This document shows positions 10,693 through 19,009 of a stretch of DNA of 22,021 nt, one piece after another. Origin of the DNA: DATDSR01 sp036517855 (GTDB taxonomy: Bacteria; Patescibacteriota; Minisyncoccia; Phycocordibacterales; DATDSR01). The notes under the pieces were generated by a model. The model had not been told where the DNA came from and searched no databases. It saw only the letters and a list, made by a program, of their open reading frames with translations. How positions within the stretch are numbered: position 1 is the first letter of the stretch; each line of letters opens with the position of its first letter. The position numbers and the translations under genes are program-made. The stretch is from the NCBI GenBank assembly GCA_036517855.1, contig DATDSR010000035.1, positions 1 to 22,021 of the forward strand, read 5' to 3'.

Positions 10693-11109
10693 TCACTTCC
10701 AAAGTTTTAAGGGTTTGGTTATGGATTTGACAGTTTCGTTGGGGCCAAAGATGCCTATGCCAAGGATGTCGAGGTCAGACAGATCAAGCGACGTAACTGT
10801 CACTTCAAGCTTGGCATCGTCAATTTCATCAATCATATTTTTGATATAGGCGACGTACAAGAAACCAGATTTTTGCACCTCGGCAAGCAAGCTGTGCAAT
10901 TTCTCATCAGCACTTAAAACGATAATCGGGTATTGCGAATTACGTGGGAGAGTCACTCCGTCCTTGGTTGTGAAGCTCTCTCCGGTCAATAACTTATCCC
11001 CTATCTTATTCCCAAGATAAGCCGCAATGTGGCCAATAGTATTAGTAACCTGCCAAGGCTCAATATCCCTCCGAACCACAATAGATATCCGTTGTGTAAA
11101 ATCCTGCAT
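10693..11109 (-). CDS. DUF2000 domain protein
   Basis: A 138-residue soluble protein: RISIVVRRDIEPWQVTNTIG, AAYLGNKIG, then TKDGVTLPRNSQYPIIVLSA, a helix, YVAYIKNMIDEI, and DLDILGIGIFGPNETVKSIT. The order, with a strand, L..WQ..N, GE.F.T.DG...PR...PIIVL, and a final G...GP...V..IT, matches DUF2000, which is structurally related to peptidyl-tRNA hydrolase 2. Activity is unknown. It is the last gene of the long rpoB operon, 3 bases after the preceding membrane-protein gene, and ends at the palindrome 10653-10686. Confidence 0.75.
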   Translation of the reverse strand: MQDFTQRISIVVRRDIEPWQVTNTIGHIAAYLGNKIGDKLLTGESFTTKDGVTLPRNSQYPIIVLSADEKLHSLLAEVQKSGFLYVAYIKNMIDEIDDAKLEVTVTSLDLSDLDILGIGIFGPNETVKSITKPLKLWK

Positions 11110-11112
11110 AAA

Positions 11113-11583
11113 TTAGACGTGGGCGCTAGTACCCAACCTGCCAGCAATGCTGGAGATTAAGTACGTGCTAACTATAAGAACTAAGGTCGCAAGGAGTAAA
11201 GACACACCGAGCTTGGAAACACTCGTGATACGGAACGCTTTTTCCAAAAGTACTATTAAGTAACGAACTAGGACGTACGGGCAAAAGATCAGTATAACAG
11301 GCAGCATGTTTGGTCCGTACCAGCCAACATTCCAAGACACTTTTTCAAACGCTAGCAAGAAAAAGTAGAAAACTAAACCACCGGCACACATAAGTAAGGT
11401 GAGCATCAACGAATCCCTTCCGCTTCCTACACCCAGCAATGTGCAAGCAATAAAACTCACGACGAAAAGTAGAAGTAGAAAAGAAACTCCATCCTTAACA
11501 GTCCTGGGTGCAATTCTTTCTATGACAAGTTTGGACGACCCAACGACTAGTAAGACAACGACCCATGGTAAGGCAAATTGCAT
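11113..11583 (-). CDS. Hypothetical polytopic membrane protein
   Basis: A 156-residue protein with five hydrophobic segments (about 3-20, 34-52, 58-79, 93-113, 124-147) and short basic loops (IERIAPRTVKDG; LLEKAFRITSVSK). No motif pointed to a family. ATG 11583 lies 6 bases after the rpoD stop, and the gene ends 3 bases before the DUF2000 start, so it belongs to the rpoB operon. Confidence 0.75.
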   Translation of the reverse strand: MQFALPWVVVLLVVGSSKLVIERIAPRTVKDGVSFLLLLFVVSFIACTLLGVGSGRDSLMLTLLMCAGGLVFYFFLLAFEKVSWNVGWYGPNMLPVILIFCPYVLVRYLIVLLEKAFRITSVSKLGVSLLLATLVLIVSTYLISSIAGRLGTSAHV

Positions 11584-11589
11584 AGAGAC

Positions 11590-12849
11590 CTACTGATAGC
11601 CGGCGAGGCGTTTGATTTTTTTGTGACTGCGGATTTTTTCGTGGGCTTTGGCTTCAATTTGGCGGATTCTTTCGCGGGTGACGGCGAATTGCTTGCCTAC
11701 CTCTTCGAGGGTACGGGTGACGCCATCTTTGAGACCGTGACGCAATTCAAGTATCTCACGCTCTTTGGGTGAAAGGTCATTTAATATTTCGCGAATCTGG
11801 TCAGCCAAAATGCGCTGTGAGGCGTTATAGTCAGGGGAGGCGATAGTCTGATCAGCGAGGAACTCGCCTAATACGCTCTTGCCGTCATCGTCATCCCCTA
11901 CCGGCTTCTCAAGTGACACGGTGGACTGATCAATAGCCTCAATGTGATGCACTTTCTCCACATCAATGCCCATCTCGGTAGCTATTTCACTTGGCAGTGG
12001 GTCGCGACCGAGGTCTTGCAAGAGGCGGCGCACAACTTGTTTGTACTTGGCAATAGTCTCGACCATATGCACGGGTATGCGGATGGTGCGCGATTGATCG
12101 GCGATGGCACGAGTGATAGCCTGCCGAATCCACCAGGTGGCATAAGTCGAGAATTTGTAACCCTTGCTCCAGTCAAATTTCTCTACTGCCTTAAAGAGGC
12201 CTATGTTACCCTCTTGAATGAGGTCGAGCAAAGTTAAATCACTTGAGCGACCCATATACTTCTTGGCAATCGACACAACCAGACGCAAGTTAGCTTTGGC
12301 AAGCTCGTTCTTAGCCTCTTCGTCCTCAAGGGCGATACGCTTAGCAAACTCCTTTTCTTCGGCGGCAGTAATGAGGCGATACTTGCCAATCTCCTTGAGA
12401 TACATCTGCACAGAGTCGTAATCTCCAGAAGCTTCATCTTCCAGGCGCCTTTTGGTTGAGCCAGATTCGGGGTGATCCTCCACATCGAGCAAACCACCGC
12501 CTTCGAGAACGTCAATGCCCCTCTCTGTCAATTTTTCATAGAGGTGGTCGAGTGAAAGAATATCGTCTTCGATATTCGGAAATTCTTTGAGAATCTCGCC
12601 ATAGGTTACGAAACCCCGTTTCTTGCCCTTGTCGAGCAAGGCCTCTTTCTTCTTCTCAAAGTTCTTGATTTTCGAAGTGGCGGGTTTGACCTTAACAACC
12701 TTAACTGGTTTTACCTTGGCTGGTTTTACAAGCTTCTTTCCCTTCTTTTTAACTTTAGGCTTTTGCTTGGAGACGCGCTTTTTAGTCACTTTCTTTTTAG
12801 CCTTTGCAGCTTTCTTCGCCTTCTTCATTTTTGGTTTTGCTTTTTTCAT
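11590..12849 (-). CDS. rpoD: Primary sigma factor RpoD (sigma-70 family)
   Basis: A 419-residue principal sigma factor. The N-terminus (1-60) is almost all Lys, Ala, Pro and Val. A region-1.1-like part (65-120) follows, then region 1.2 (SVQMYLKEIGKYRLIT, 147-161), region 2 with LIQEGNIGLFKAVEKFDWSK and YATWWIRQAITRAIADQSRT (236-255) for -10 melting, region 3 from RIPVHMVETI, and region 4 with LEEVGKQFAVTRERIRQIEA (381-400) for -35 contact. H261 and E264 match the residues that in E. coli read the extended -10 TG, which fits the many TGn-TATAAT promoters in this window. The ATG overlaps the dnaG stop by 4 bases. At 419 residues it is shorter than E. coli sigma-70, lacking the large non-conserved region. 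Confidence 0.97.
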   Translation of the reverse strand: MKKAKPKMKKAKKAAKAKKKVTKKRVSKQKPKVKKKGKKLVKPAKVKPVKVVKVKPATSKIKNFEKKKEALLDKGKKRGFVTYGEILKEFPNIEDDILSLDHLYEKLTERGIDVLEGGGLLDVEDHPESGSTKRRLEDEASGDYDSVQMYLKEIGKYRLITAAEEKEFAKRIALEDEEAKNELAKANLRLVVSIAKKYMGRSSDLTLLDLIQEGNIGLFKAVEKFDWSKGYKFSTYATWWIRQAITRAIADQSRTIRIPVHMVETIAKYKQVVRRLLQDLGRDPLPSEIATEMGIDVEKVHHIEAIDQSTVSLEKPVGDDDDGKSVLGEFLADQTIASPDYNASQRILADQIREILNDLSPKEREILELRHGLKDGVTRTLEEVGKQFAVTRERIRQIEAKAHEKIRSHKKIKRLAGYQ

Positions 12850-14573
12850 ATTTGTTGCTGTTTCTTGCCAAGCTCTTTGCTAATATTTTGACATATTTCG
12901 AGGCACCTTGCTATCTCTTTCTTATCACCAGAGAGCTCCGCTTTCCTTAAATCATCCATAGCTCTGGTAAAACGCTCCTTCCATACCTCTTGTGAAAGCC
13001 GGGCGAGGAGCGATTCTATTTCACTCTCCAACCCTTCTCCGCTTTCCTTGGCGGCAGGGTAATAACTCTCAGCTTGAAAGACCAAATCCTCGCGCTTCTC
13101 CCCTTCAAATATTTTAGTAAAGTGAGCGAACAACTCTTCACCCAAAATCTCTTTGATCTTCGCCCGGGCGTCAAATTTGGCAAAAGCCATTGAGATACCC
13201 CACAGGCGTGAGGCCACAAACTCGATATTGCTTGAAACTGCCAAGGCTTTAACTGGCTCCTCATCTCCCTTAGTGAGCGCGGGTAAAGCCTGGTGGGTTT
13301 TAGCCCATTTCTTATAGTCATCCCGTGTCGCATCTGCCGACACGCTGAGAATGGTTGAGATTTCCTGGAGGGATGCGTCCTTCTCAATTTCGTTATACAT
13401 TTCAATGATGCTTGGGTAGAGATACTCGCGCACGGCCTTCTGCAAATCTCCGCCTTTCTTAAAATTACTCTTAATCATAGCAAGAGCATACGTGACATAT
13501 GGCTGTTCGCTGGCTACCAACTTGGCCCATTTTTTAGGATCAGTTTTGATACAATCAGCCGGGTCAGAGCTTGTGGGCATTGGCACCACCGATACAAAAA
13601 GCCCGGCGGCGAGGGCCATACGCACCGAGCGCTCTGATGCTCTAAAACCCGCCTCGTCGCCGTCAAGCACCAGCACCAAGTGCTCAACCATCCGGCGAAT
13701 TATCTTAATGTGTTCATCTGTCAGTGCCGTACCTGAGACGGCCACTGTATTTTTGGTCCCAACTTGCTGAGCAAGTAGCACATCGAGTTGGCCCTCAACG
13801 AGGAGCATCTTGCCCGTTTCGCGGATGGCATACTTTGCCTGGTCTAAGCAATAGAACACACGCGACTTGTTAAAGAGCGATGTCTCTGGGCTATTTATAT
13901 ATTTGCCTGTAGTAGCTTCATCTGGCGAACCAGGCAGGATGCGACCCGAGAAGCCGATAATCCTCCCCGAGTAATCGAAGAAGGGGAACATAATGCGCCC
14001 GCGAAAGCGATCATAGAATCCCTTATCCCCTTTTATCAAGAGCCCCGCCTTCTCCCCATCTTGCTCATTAACTCCCCTCTTTTTCAAGTGCTCTGAGAGG
14101 TTGCGCCAACCATCTGGGGCAAAGCCCAGGTGAAAGCTCTTAATCGTTTCATTCTCTAACCCGCGTTCAGCAAGATATGTTTGCACTTGTTTGTTTTTGG
14201 CAAGCTCCGACTCGTAGAAGTTCTGCGCCTCTTGCAAAGCGACTCGCAAGCGTGATGTGGCCCCAGCGGCCGGGCCGCTCTTAAGCGGCCCGGCCGCTAA
14301 ATCAACTCCCGCCCTCTCTGCAAGCACTTTAAGCGCCTCGCGAAATTCCACTCCTTCAACTTCTTCCACAAAACTAAACATATCTCCACCCTTGCCACAG
14401 CCGAAGCAGTGGTAAGTCTCCCGCCCCGGCGAGACGAAGAAGCTCGGCGTCTTTTCATTGTGGAAGGGGCACCTCGCCTTATAGTTGACCCCGGCCTTCT
14501 CAAGCTTCACATACGAACCGACTACGTCAACAATCGAGAGCTTACCCTTGATCTCTTCGACAGGTGATAACAT
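12846..14573 (-). CDS. dnaG: DNA primase DnaG
   Basis: A 575-residue primase making RNA primers for replication. The zinc domain (1-90) has CPFH and HCFGCG (C35, H38, C56, C59). The catalytic core shows FRGRIMFPFFDYSGRIIGFSGR, KYINSPETSLFNKS and the TOPRIM motifs LLVEGQLDVLL (E260) and LVLDGDEAG (DGD 304-306). The C-terminal helicase-binding region is diverged. Residues 91-104 (DLAAGPLKSGPAAG) come from a near-perfect palindrome (14265-14298) at the hinge between zinc and polymerase domains. The ATG immediately follows the rpoC stop (TAAATG) and the stop overlaps the rpoD start, so all three are coupled. Confidence 0.97.
   Translation of the reverse strand: MLSPVEEIKGKLSIVDVVGSYVKLEKAGVNYKARCPFHNEKTPSFFVSPGRETYHCFGCGKGGDMFSFVEEVEGVEFREALKVLAERAGVDLAAGPLKSGPAAGATSRLRVALQEAQNFYESELAKNKQVQTYLAERGLENETIKSFHLGFAPDGWRNLSEHLKKRGVNEQDGEKAGLLIKGDKGFYDRFRGRIMFPFFDYSGRIIGFSGRILPGSPDEATTGKYINSPETSLFNKSRVFYCLDQAKYAIRETGKMLLVEGQLDVLLAQQVGTKNTVAVSGTALTDEHIKIIRRMVEHLVLVLDGDEAGFRASERSVRMALAAGLFVSVVPMPTSSDPADCIKTDPKKWAKLVASEQPYVTYALAMIKSNFKKGGDLQKAVREYLYPSIIEMYNEIEKDASLQEISTILSVSADATRDDYKKWAKTHQALPALTKGDEEPVKALAVSSNIEFVASRLWGISMAFAKFDARAKIKEILGEELFAHFTKIFEGEKREDLVFQAESYYPAAKESGEGLESEIESLLARLSQEVWKERFTRAMDDLRKAELSGDKKEIARCLEICQNISKELGKKQQQI
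14265..14298. repeat. Palindromic insert in dnaG (15-bp perfect arms)
   Basis: AGCGGCCGGGCCGCT (14265-14279) and AGCGGCCCGGCCGCT (14284-14298) are exact reverse complements around a 4-base loop. On the coding strand it reads LAAGPLKSGPAAG, in frame, at the linker after the zinc-binding domain. Its GC content stands out from the rest of dnaG. Confidence 0.85.
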
Positions 14574-17500
14574 TTATGAGCCTTTAGCGTCTTTATGATG
14601 CGTGGACCAGCCGGTACCAGCAGGAATTAAGCGACCAATAATAACGTTCTCCTTCAGACCCTCCAAGCGATCAACGCCACCGCGCAGTGCGGTGCTTGTG
14701 AGAATACGCTGTGTGTTCTCGAACGAGGCCGAGGCAAGGAAACTCGATGTGGTCATTGAAACCTCGGAGATGCCGAGTAGCGTGTCTTCGGTGCTTGCCT
14801 TCTTGCCACCTTTGCCCGCTTCGCCGCGAGGCGAGCGCTCGGTCAAACCATTCTCGCTAATCAGTTCGTCTTGGCTTACAAGCTCTCCGCGGGCAAAGAC
14901 CGTATCGCCTGCGTCCTTGATACGTTTACGACAGAACATCTGACGCACGATTATCTCAATGTGTTTACGCGAAATTACCCCTCCTTGCGAAGCGTAAATC
15001 TCGTGAATAACTTCAAGGATATGATCCTCAGCCGCAATACGGCCAGCGTTCTCAAAGAGTTCGGAGATATCCACCGGACCATCAGTCATAAGCTGGCCCT
15101 TTGTAACCACAGAACCTTTCTTAACCAAGAGCGTACGATTTGGTGGAGCCTCATACTCCTCGGTTTCAACCTTAGATTTGCCACGAGAGGCGGCGTCTAT
15201 GAGTATGGTGATAATTTGAGCTCTGTCGGCGGTGCGAATGTCTGTAACTTCGCCATCGTTATGGGCGATAACGGCAGGATTTTTGGGAGTGCGCTTCTCG
15301 AAAATCTCTTCGACTCGAGGCAAGCCAGTAGTAATATCGCCGGCGTCTGTGGCCACACCTCCTTGGTGGAAGGTACGCATTGTAAGCTGGGTACCTGGTT
15401 CACCAATTGCTTGAGCCGCCACCACACCCACAGTCTCACCAATCTCCACAAGTTTGCGACGGGCCAAATCCATTCCATAGCACTGACGACAAATCCCGTT
15501 GATAGTTTTGCAAGAGAGCGGAGAACGCACTCGCACTTCCTTAGCGCCAGAGGCATCAATAGCCGCGGCTTCGGGCTTGAAGATGAGTGTGCCCTTCTTA
15601 AACTCACCGGCCTTCTCAAGCAAGATGCGGCCGCGGATGTCTGCGGCAAAGTTGGAGTGCACGTGAGCGCTGTCAGGACGGCTGATAGTGCGACCCTCGG
15701 TGTCACCACAATCATCCTCACTCACAATGGCACTGTCGGCCACATACACGAGCTTACGAGTGAGATATCCAGCTTTAGCTGTGTTAAGAGCTGTGTCAGT
15801 CAAACCCTTGCGCGCTCCGTGAGTTGTAATGAAGTACTCAAGTGGCGAGAGGCCCTCTTTGTAAGATGGGATAACTGGGAAGTTAATTGTCTTGCCCGAT
15901 GGGCTCGCGATAAGACCCTTCATGCCGGCCATCTGCGATACGTTGCCAATCTTGCCTCTTGCTCCAGAGATAAGCATGTTGGCCACTGAGCCATCAGCCT
16001 CGAGGGTGCTTGGCAAGATCTTGTCGAGCTTGTTCTTAGCCTCCTGCCATATAGCGATGGCCATACGATACTTCTCATCCTCAGAGATGTAACCATCGTT
16101 AAACTTCTCCTCAAGCACGGCAATCTTTGCGCGTGCTTCGGCAATGAGGGCCCCCTTCTCTTTAGGCACGTGCACGGCGTCGATGCCCCAGGTGATGCCA
16201 CTCTTCTTGGCGTACCTGAAACCAAACTTCTTGATACTGTCTAGCATCTCAGGCAATCTGGGCAAACCGTAACGTGCAATCAAATCGTCGATGATGTTTG
16301 ACATACCGCTGTTGGTCACAGGTATGTTGATATAAGGGAAATCATCTGGCAAGAAGCTGTTGAAGAGAAGGCGCCCGACAGAGGTCCTGAAGAGTTTCTC
16401 TTCAAACTGCTCGAACTTATCTTTGTGCGTAGGCATCACCAATATCTCGTCACGTACGCCAATCTGACCATAATCGTATGCAGCGATAGCGGCGTTGGGT
16501 GAGCCGAAATATTTCATCTCTTTCTCATCTGTTGCCGGTTTGGGGATTTTGGTCATCCAATAACAACCAAGGATAATATCGAGCAATTTAAACTTGGCCA
16601 AGACTTCGTTGTTGCCCGGGCCGAGTAAGTTCTTCTCTGAAGCCATAATCTCTTCGGCCTCCTTTTGAGCTGGAGTTGAGAGAGGCAAGTGCACAGCCAT
16701 CTGGTCACCATCGAAGTCGGCGTTGAAGGCACTGCACACTAGAGGGTGAATCTGGATAGCGTTACCCTCGATGAGTACAGGCTTGAAAGCCTGCACTCCG
16801 AGTCGGTGCAATGTCGGCGCGCGGTTAAGGAGCACGCGTTTGTTCTTGATTACGTCTTCAAGTATCTCCCACACTTCGGGGATGCCCTCATCGATGAGCT
16901 TACCGGCTCCGCGAATGTTGAAGGCCAATTCTCGTTCTAGAAGTTTTGAGATAACAAACGGACGGAAGAGTTCAAGGGCCATATGCTTGGGCAGACCGCA
17001 TTGCGAGAGTTTGAGATCCGGACCAACTACAATCACACTTCTTCCTGAATAATCAACTCTTTTACCCAAAAGATTTTGTCTGAAGCGACCGTGCTTGCCC
17101 TTAAGATTGTCAGAGAGTGACTTGAGGGGACGACGTTGAGCCTGCGACACCGCCCCAGTTTGCTTGTGGATGGAGTTATCGATAAGGGCATCCACGGCCT
17201 CTTGCAAAATGCGCTTCTCATTTCGCAAAATTACATCAGGAGCTTTGAGATCCATCAACTTTTTTAGACGATTGTTGCGGTTGATAACTCGGCGATAGAG
17301 GTCGTTGATGTCTGAAGTAGCGTGACGGCCACCATCAAGAGCCACCATCGGACGCAAGGCTGGTGGGATAACGGGGATAACCTTAAGGAACATCCACTCT
17401 GGGCGTACTCCTGAGCGACGCAAGGATTTCAAGAGATTCAACTTCTTCTCAAGCCTAGGTCGTTCAACAGCCGAACAATGTTCGAGCGATGTAGTGGTGT

Positions 17501-18257
17501 TCTTAAACTCAACTTCCAAATCCATATCACGCAGGATGTTGTATACGGCTTCGGCTCCAATCTCGGCGTCGAAAACGTGGCCGTACTTGGCCGAGAATTT
17601 GTGGTACTCAAGCTCCTCAAGCACACCCCGCACTTTGAGCGAGTCGAGCTCGGCCCTGGCGGCGGAGAGTGAGCTCTTCAACTTCTCTTTGGCTTCATCT
17701 GTGGTTAGAGCTTTCTGTTTGGTCTTGTATTCCGTATCAAGCTCTTTATAGACCTTCTGTCGCTCCTCTTCGTTTACGTTCGTAATTATGTATCCTGAAA
17801 AATAAACCACTTTCTCAAGCTCCGACATTGGCAGGCCGAGCAAAACACCCATTCGCGATGGGATACTCTTTAGGAACCACACGTGTGCCACTGGTGAGGC
17901 AAGCTCGATGTGGCCCATCCGCTCGCGGCGAACGATAGAGCGTGTCACTTCAACCCCGCACTTTTCGCAAACAATATCCTTATATCTAATCCTTCTATAT
18001 TTCCCACAGTAACACTCGTAATCCTTCTCAGGCCCAAAGATGGCCTCGTCAAAGAGACCCTTGCGCTCTGAGCGTTGGGTTCGGTAGTTCACCGTTTCTG
18101 GCTTTGTAACCTCCCCATAAGACCACTCTTTAATTCGCTCCGGACTTGCCAGTCTTAAAGTGATTGCATTGAAGTCCACCGGCTCCCGTAACTTCTGATT
18201 ATTCCCCTGCCCCGGAGCGAAAGTCTGCGAGTTTGTGTAAGTATTATTCATAGCCAT
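14574..18257 (-). CDS. rpoC: RNA polymerase beta' subunit RpoC
   Basis: A 1227-residue catalytic subunit. The N-terminal zinc site is CYCGKYRR..VCEKCGVEV, the catalytic Mg loop is NADFDGD (512-518), the trigger-loop region has GEPGTQLTMRTFHQGG, and the second zinc site uses CGDTEGR, CKTINGICRQC. It lacks the large lineage inserts of E. coli beta'. Near the C-terminus, TERSPRGEAGKGGKKAS lies in a loop and overlaps an imperfect inverted repeat at 14817-14837. ATG 18257 is taken as the start; ATG 18251 (third codon) is possible. An A/T-rich TATAAA just before it could be a weak internal promoter. It follows the exported-protein gene by 9 bases. Confidence 0.98.
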   Translation of the reverse strand: MAMNNTYTNSQTFAPGQGNNQKLREPVDFNAITLRLASPERIKEWSYGEVTKPETVNYRTQRSERKGLFDEAIFGPEKDYECYCGKYRRIRYKDIVCEKCGVEVTRSIVRRERMGHIELASPVAHVWFLKSIPSRMGVLLGLPMSELEKVVYFSGYIITNVNEEERQKVYKELDTEYKTKQKALTTDEAKEKLKSSLSAARAELDSLKVRGVLEELEYHKFSAKYGHVFDAEIGAEAVYNILRDMDLEVEFKNTTTSLEHCSAVERPRLEKKLNLLKSLRRSGVRPEWMFLKVIPVIPPALRPMVALDGGRHATSDINDLYRRVINRNNRLKKLMDLKAPDVILRNEKRILQEAVDALIDNSIHKQTGAVSQAQRRPLKSLSDNLKGKHGRFRQNLLGKRVDYSGRSVIVVGPDLKLSQCGLPKHMALELFRPFVISKLLERELAFNIRGAGKLIDEGIPEVWEILEDVIKNKRVLLNRAPTLHRLGVQAFKPVLIEGNAIQIHPLVCSAFNADFDGDQMAVHLPLSTPAQKEAEEIMASEKNLLGPGNNEVLAKFKLLDIILGCYWMTKIPKPATDEKEMKYFGSPNAAIAAYDYGQIGVRDEILVMPTHKDKFEQFEEKLFRTSVGRLLFNSFLPDDFPYINIPVTNSGMSNIIDDLIARYGLPRLPEMLDSIKKFGFRYAKKSGITWGIDAVHVPKEKGALIAEARAKIAVLEEKFNDGYISEDEKYRMAIAIWQEAKNKLDKILPSTLEADGSVANMLISGARGKIGNVSQMAGMKGLIASPSGKTINFPVIPSYKEGLSPLEYFITTHGARKGLTDTALNTAKAGYLTRKLVYVADSAIVSEDDCGDTEGRTISRPDSAHVHSNFAADIRGRILLEKAGEFKKGTLIFKPEAAAIDASGAKEVRVRSPLSCKTINGICRQCYGMDLARRKLVEIGETVGVVAAQAIGEPGTQLTMRTFHQGGVATDAGDITTGLPRVEEIFEKRTPKNPAVIAHNDGEVTDIRTADRAQIITILIDAASRGKSKVETEEYEAPPNRTLLVKKGSVVTKGQLMTDGPVDISELFENAGRIAAEDHILEVIHEIYASQGGVISRKHIEIIVRQMFCRKRIKDAGDTVFARGELVSQDELISENGLTERSPRGEAGKGGKKASTEDTLLGISEVSMTTSSFLASASFENTQRILTSTALRGGVDRLEGLKENVIIGRLIPAGTGWSTHHKDAKGS
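14817..14837. repeat. Imperfect inverted repeat in rpoC
   Basis: CGCTTCGCC (14817-14825) and GGCGAGCG (14830-14837) pair with one bulged T around a 4-base loop. It encodes ERSPRGEAG in a surface loop near the C-terminus of beta'. It is weaker than the other coding palindromes. Confidence 0.45.
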
Positions 18258-18266
18258 ATTTATAAT

Positions 18267-19007
18267 TTATTTTGTGAATTTAAATGTGGAGAGAATATCT
18301 GCACCACCGTCTTGGGAATGGAAGACCGCGTATGTTTTATCGCTTATTATCAAGGCCTGTTCCCCTAACCCAGCAGCAATGTAACCGCCATCTTTTTGGT
18401 ATAGTCTAGTAGAAACTTCGGCAACGATAGCTGGGTAACCATTTATTTTGAACTCATCGGCGGGGATTGGGGGATTTGCCAAACTCCCTCTGAAAAAATA
18501 TTTTTTGTCACCAATGTTCTCTGGCGGGACTTCCACAACACCATTGGTTTTGGCCTTGGTAATATCAACAAAACCGGAGAAGTCCAAGACCTTATCCATA
18601 GTAATGTTTTTATAGACGTGAAGTTTGACAGTGGCCCCATCAATTATGACATCCCCACTATCCCATCGCATGTCCCTAAAACCAATCGTGCCACTTGCCA
18701 CATTTTCATCAATAATCTTGTAGCTAGGTGGATATTTGACCTCGAATCCGTACTCACTATTTGTGTACGTTTTCCACCCAGTTGTATCAACTGTGCTCGT
18801 GGCCAAAGTGTTCGAAACCGAGTTTGGCACAGTTGTATTTAGACCTGGAGGTGCAGGATCGGGGTATGCGCAGATACCACTGAAATCACTCCAGCTCCAG
18901 AAACAGTTTGGATCTTTCTGCACGAGACGAATGTCATTCCAGAAATAAATACCTGCCACTACGGCGAGGATGACGAGGGTTAGGATTGTTTTGGCGGTAG
19001 TAGACAT
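18267..19007 (-). CDS. Membrane-anchored extracellular protein encoded between rpoB and rpoC
   Basis: A 246-residue protein. An N-terminal membrane helix (about 7-23) leads to WNDIRLVQKDPNCFWSWSDF, where C34 and C46 may form a disulfide. A Pro/Thr/Ser-rich linker follows, then a beta-rich domain that begins WKTYTNSEYGFEVKYPPSYK. This W..Y.N..YGF...YP opening is common in exported domains of CPR bacteria, PsbP-like in appearance, with no defined function. The domain continues with VKLHVYKN, GYPAIVAEVSTRLY and a final DILSTFKFTK strand. The start is 2 bases after the rpoB stop and the stop 9 bases before rpoC, so it is embedded in the polymerase operon. A surface protein here is unusual. Confidence 0.85.
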   Translation of the reverse strand: MSTTAKTILTLVILAVVAGIYFWNDIRLVQKDPNCFWSWSDFSGICAYPDPAPPGLNTTVPNSVSNTLATSTVDTTGWKTYTNSEYGFEVKYPPSYKIIDENVASGTIGFRDMRWDSGDVIIDGATVKLHVYKNITMDKVLDFSGFVDITKAKTNGVVEVPPENIGDKKYFFRGSLANPPIPADEFKINGYPAIVAEVSTRLYQKDGGYIAAGLGEQALIISDKTYAVFHSQDGGADILSTFKFTK

Positions 19008-19009
19008 CT

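Noticed and set aside
14871..15989. Long plus-strand open frame (372 codons) opposite rpoC
   Set aside because: It lies wholly antisense to conserved beta' sequence, shows no recognised domain, and is explained by the codon use of rpoC.
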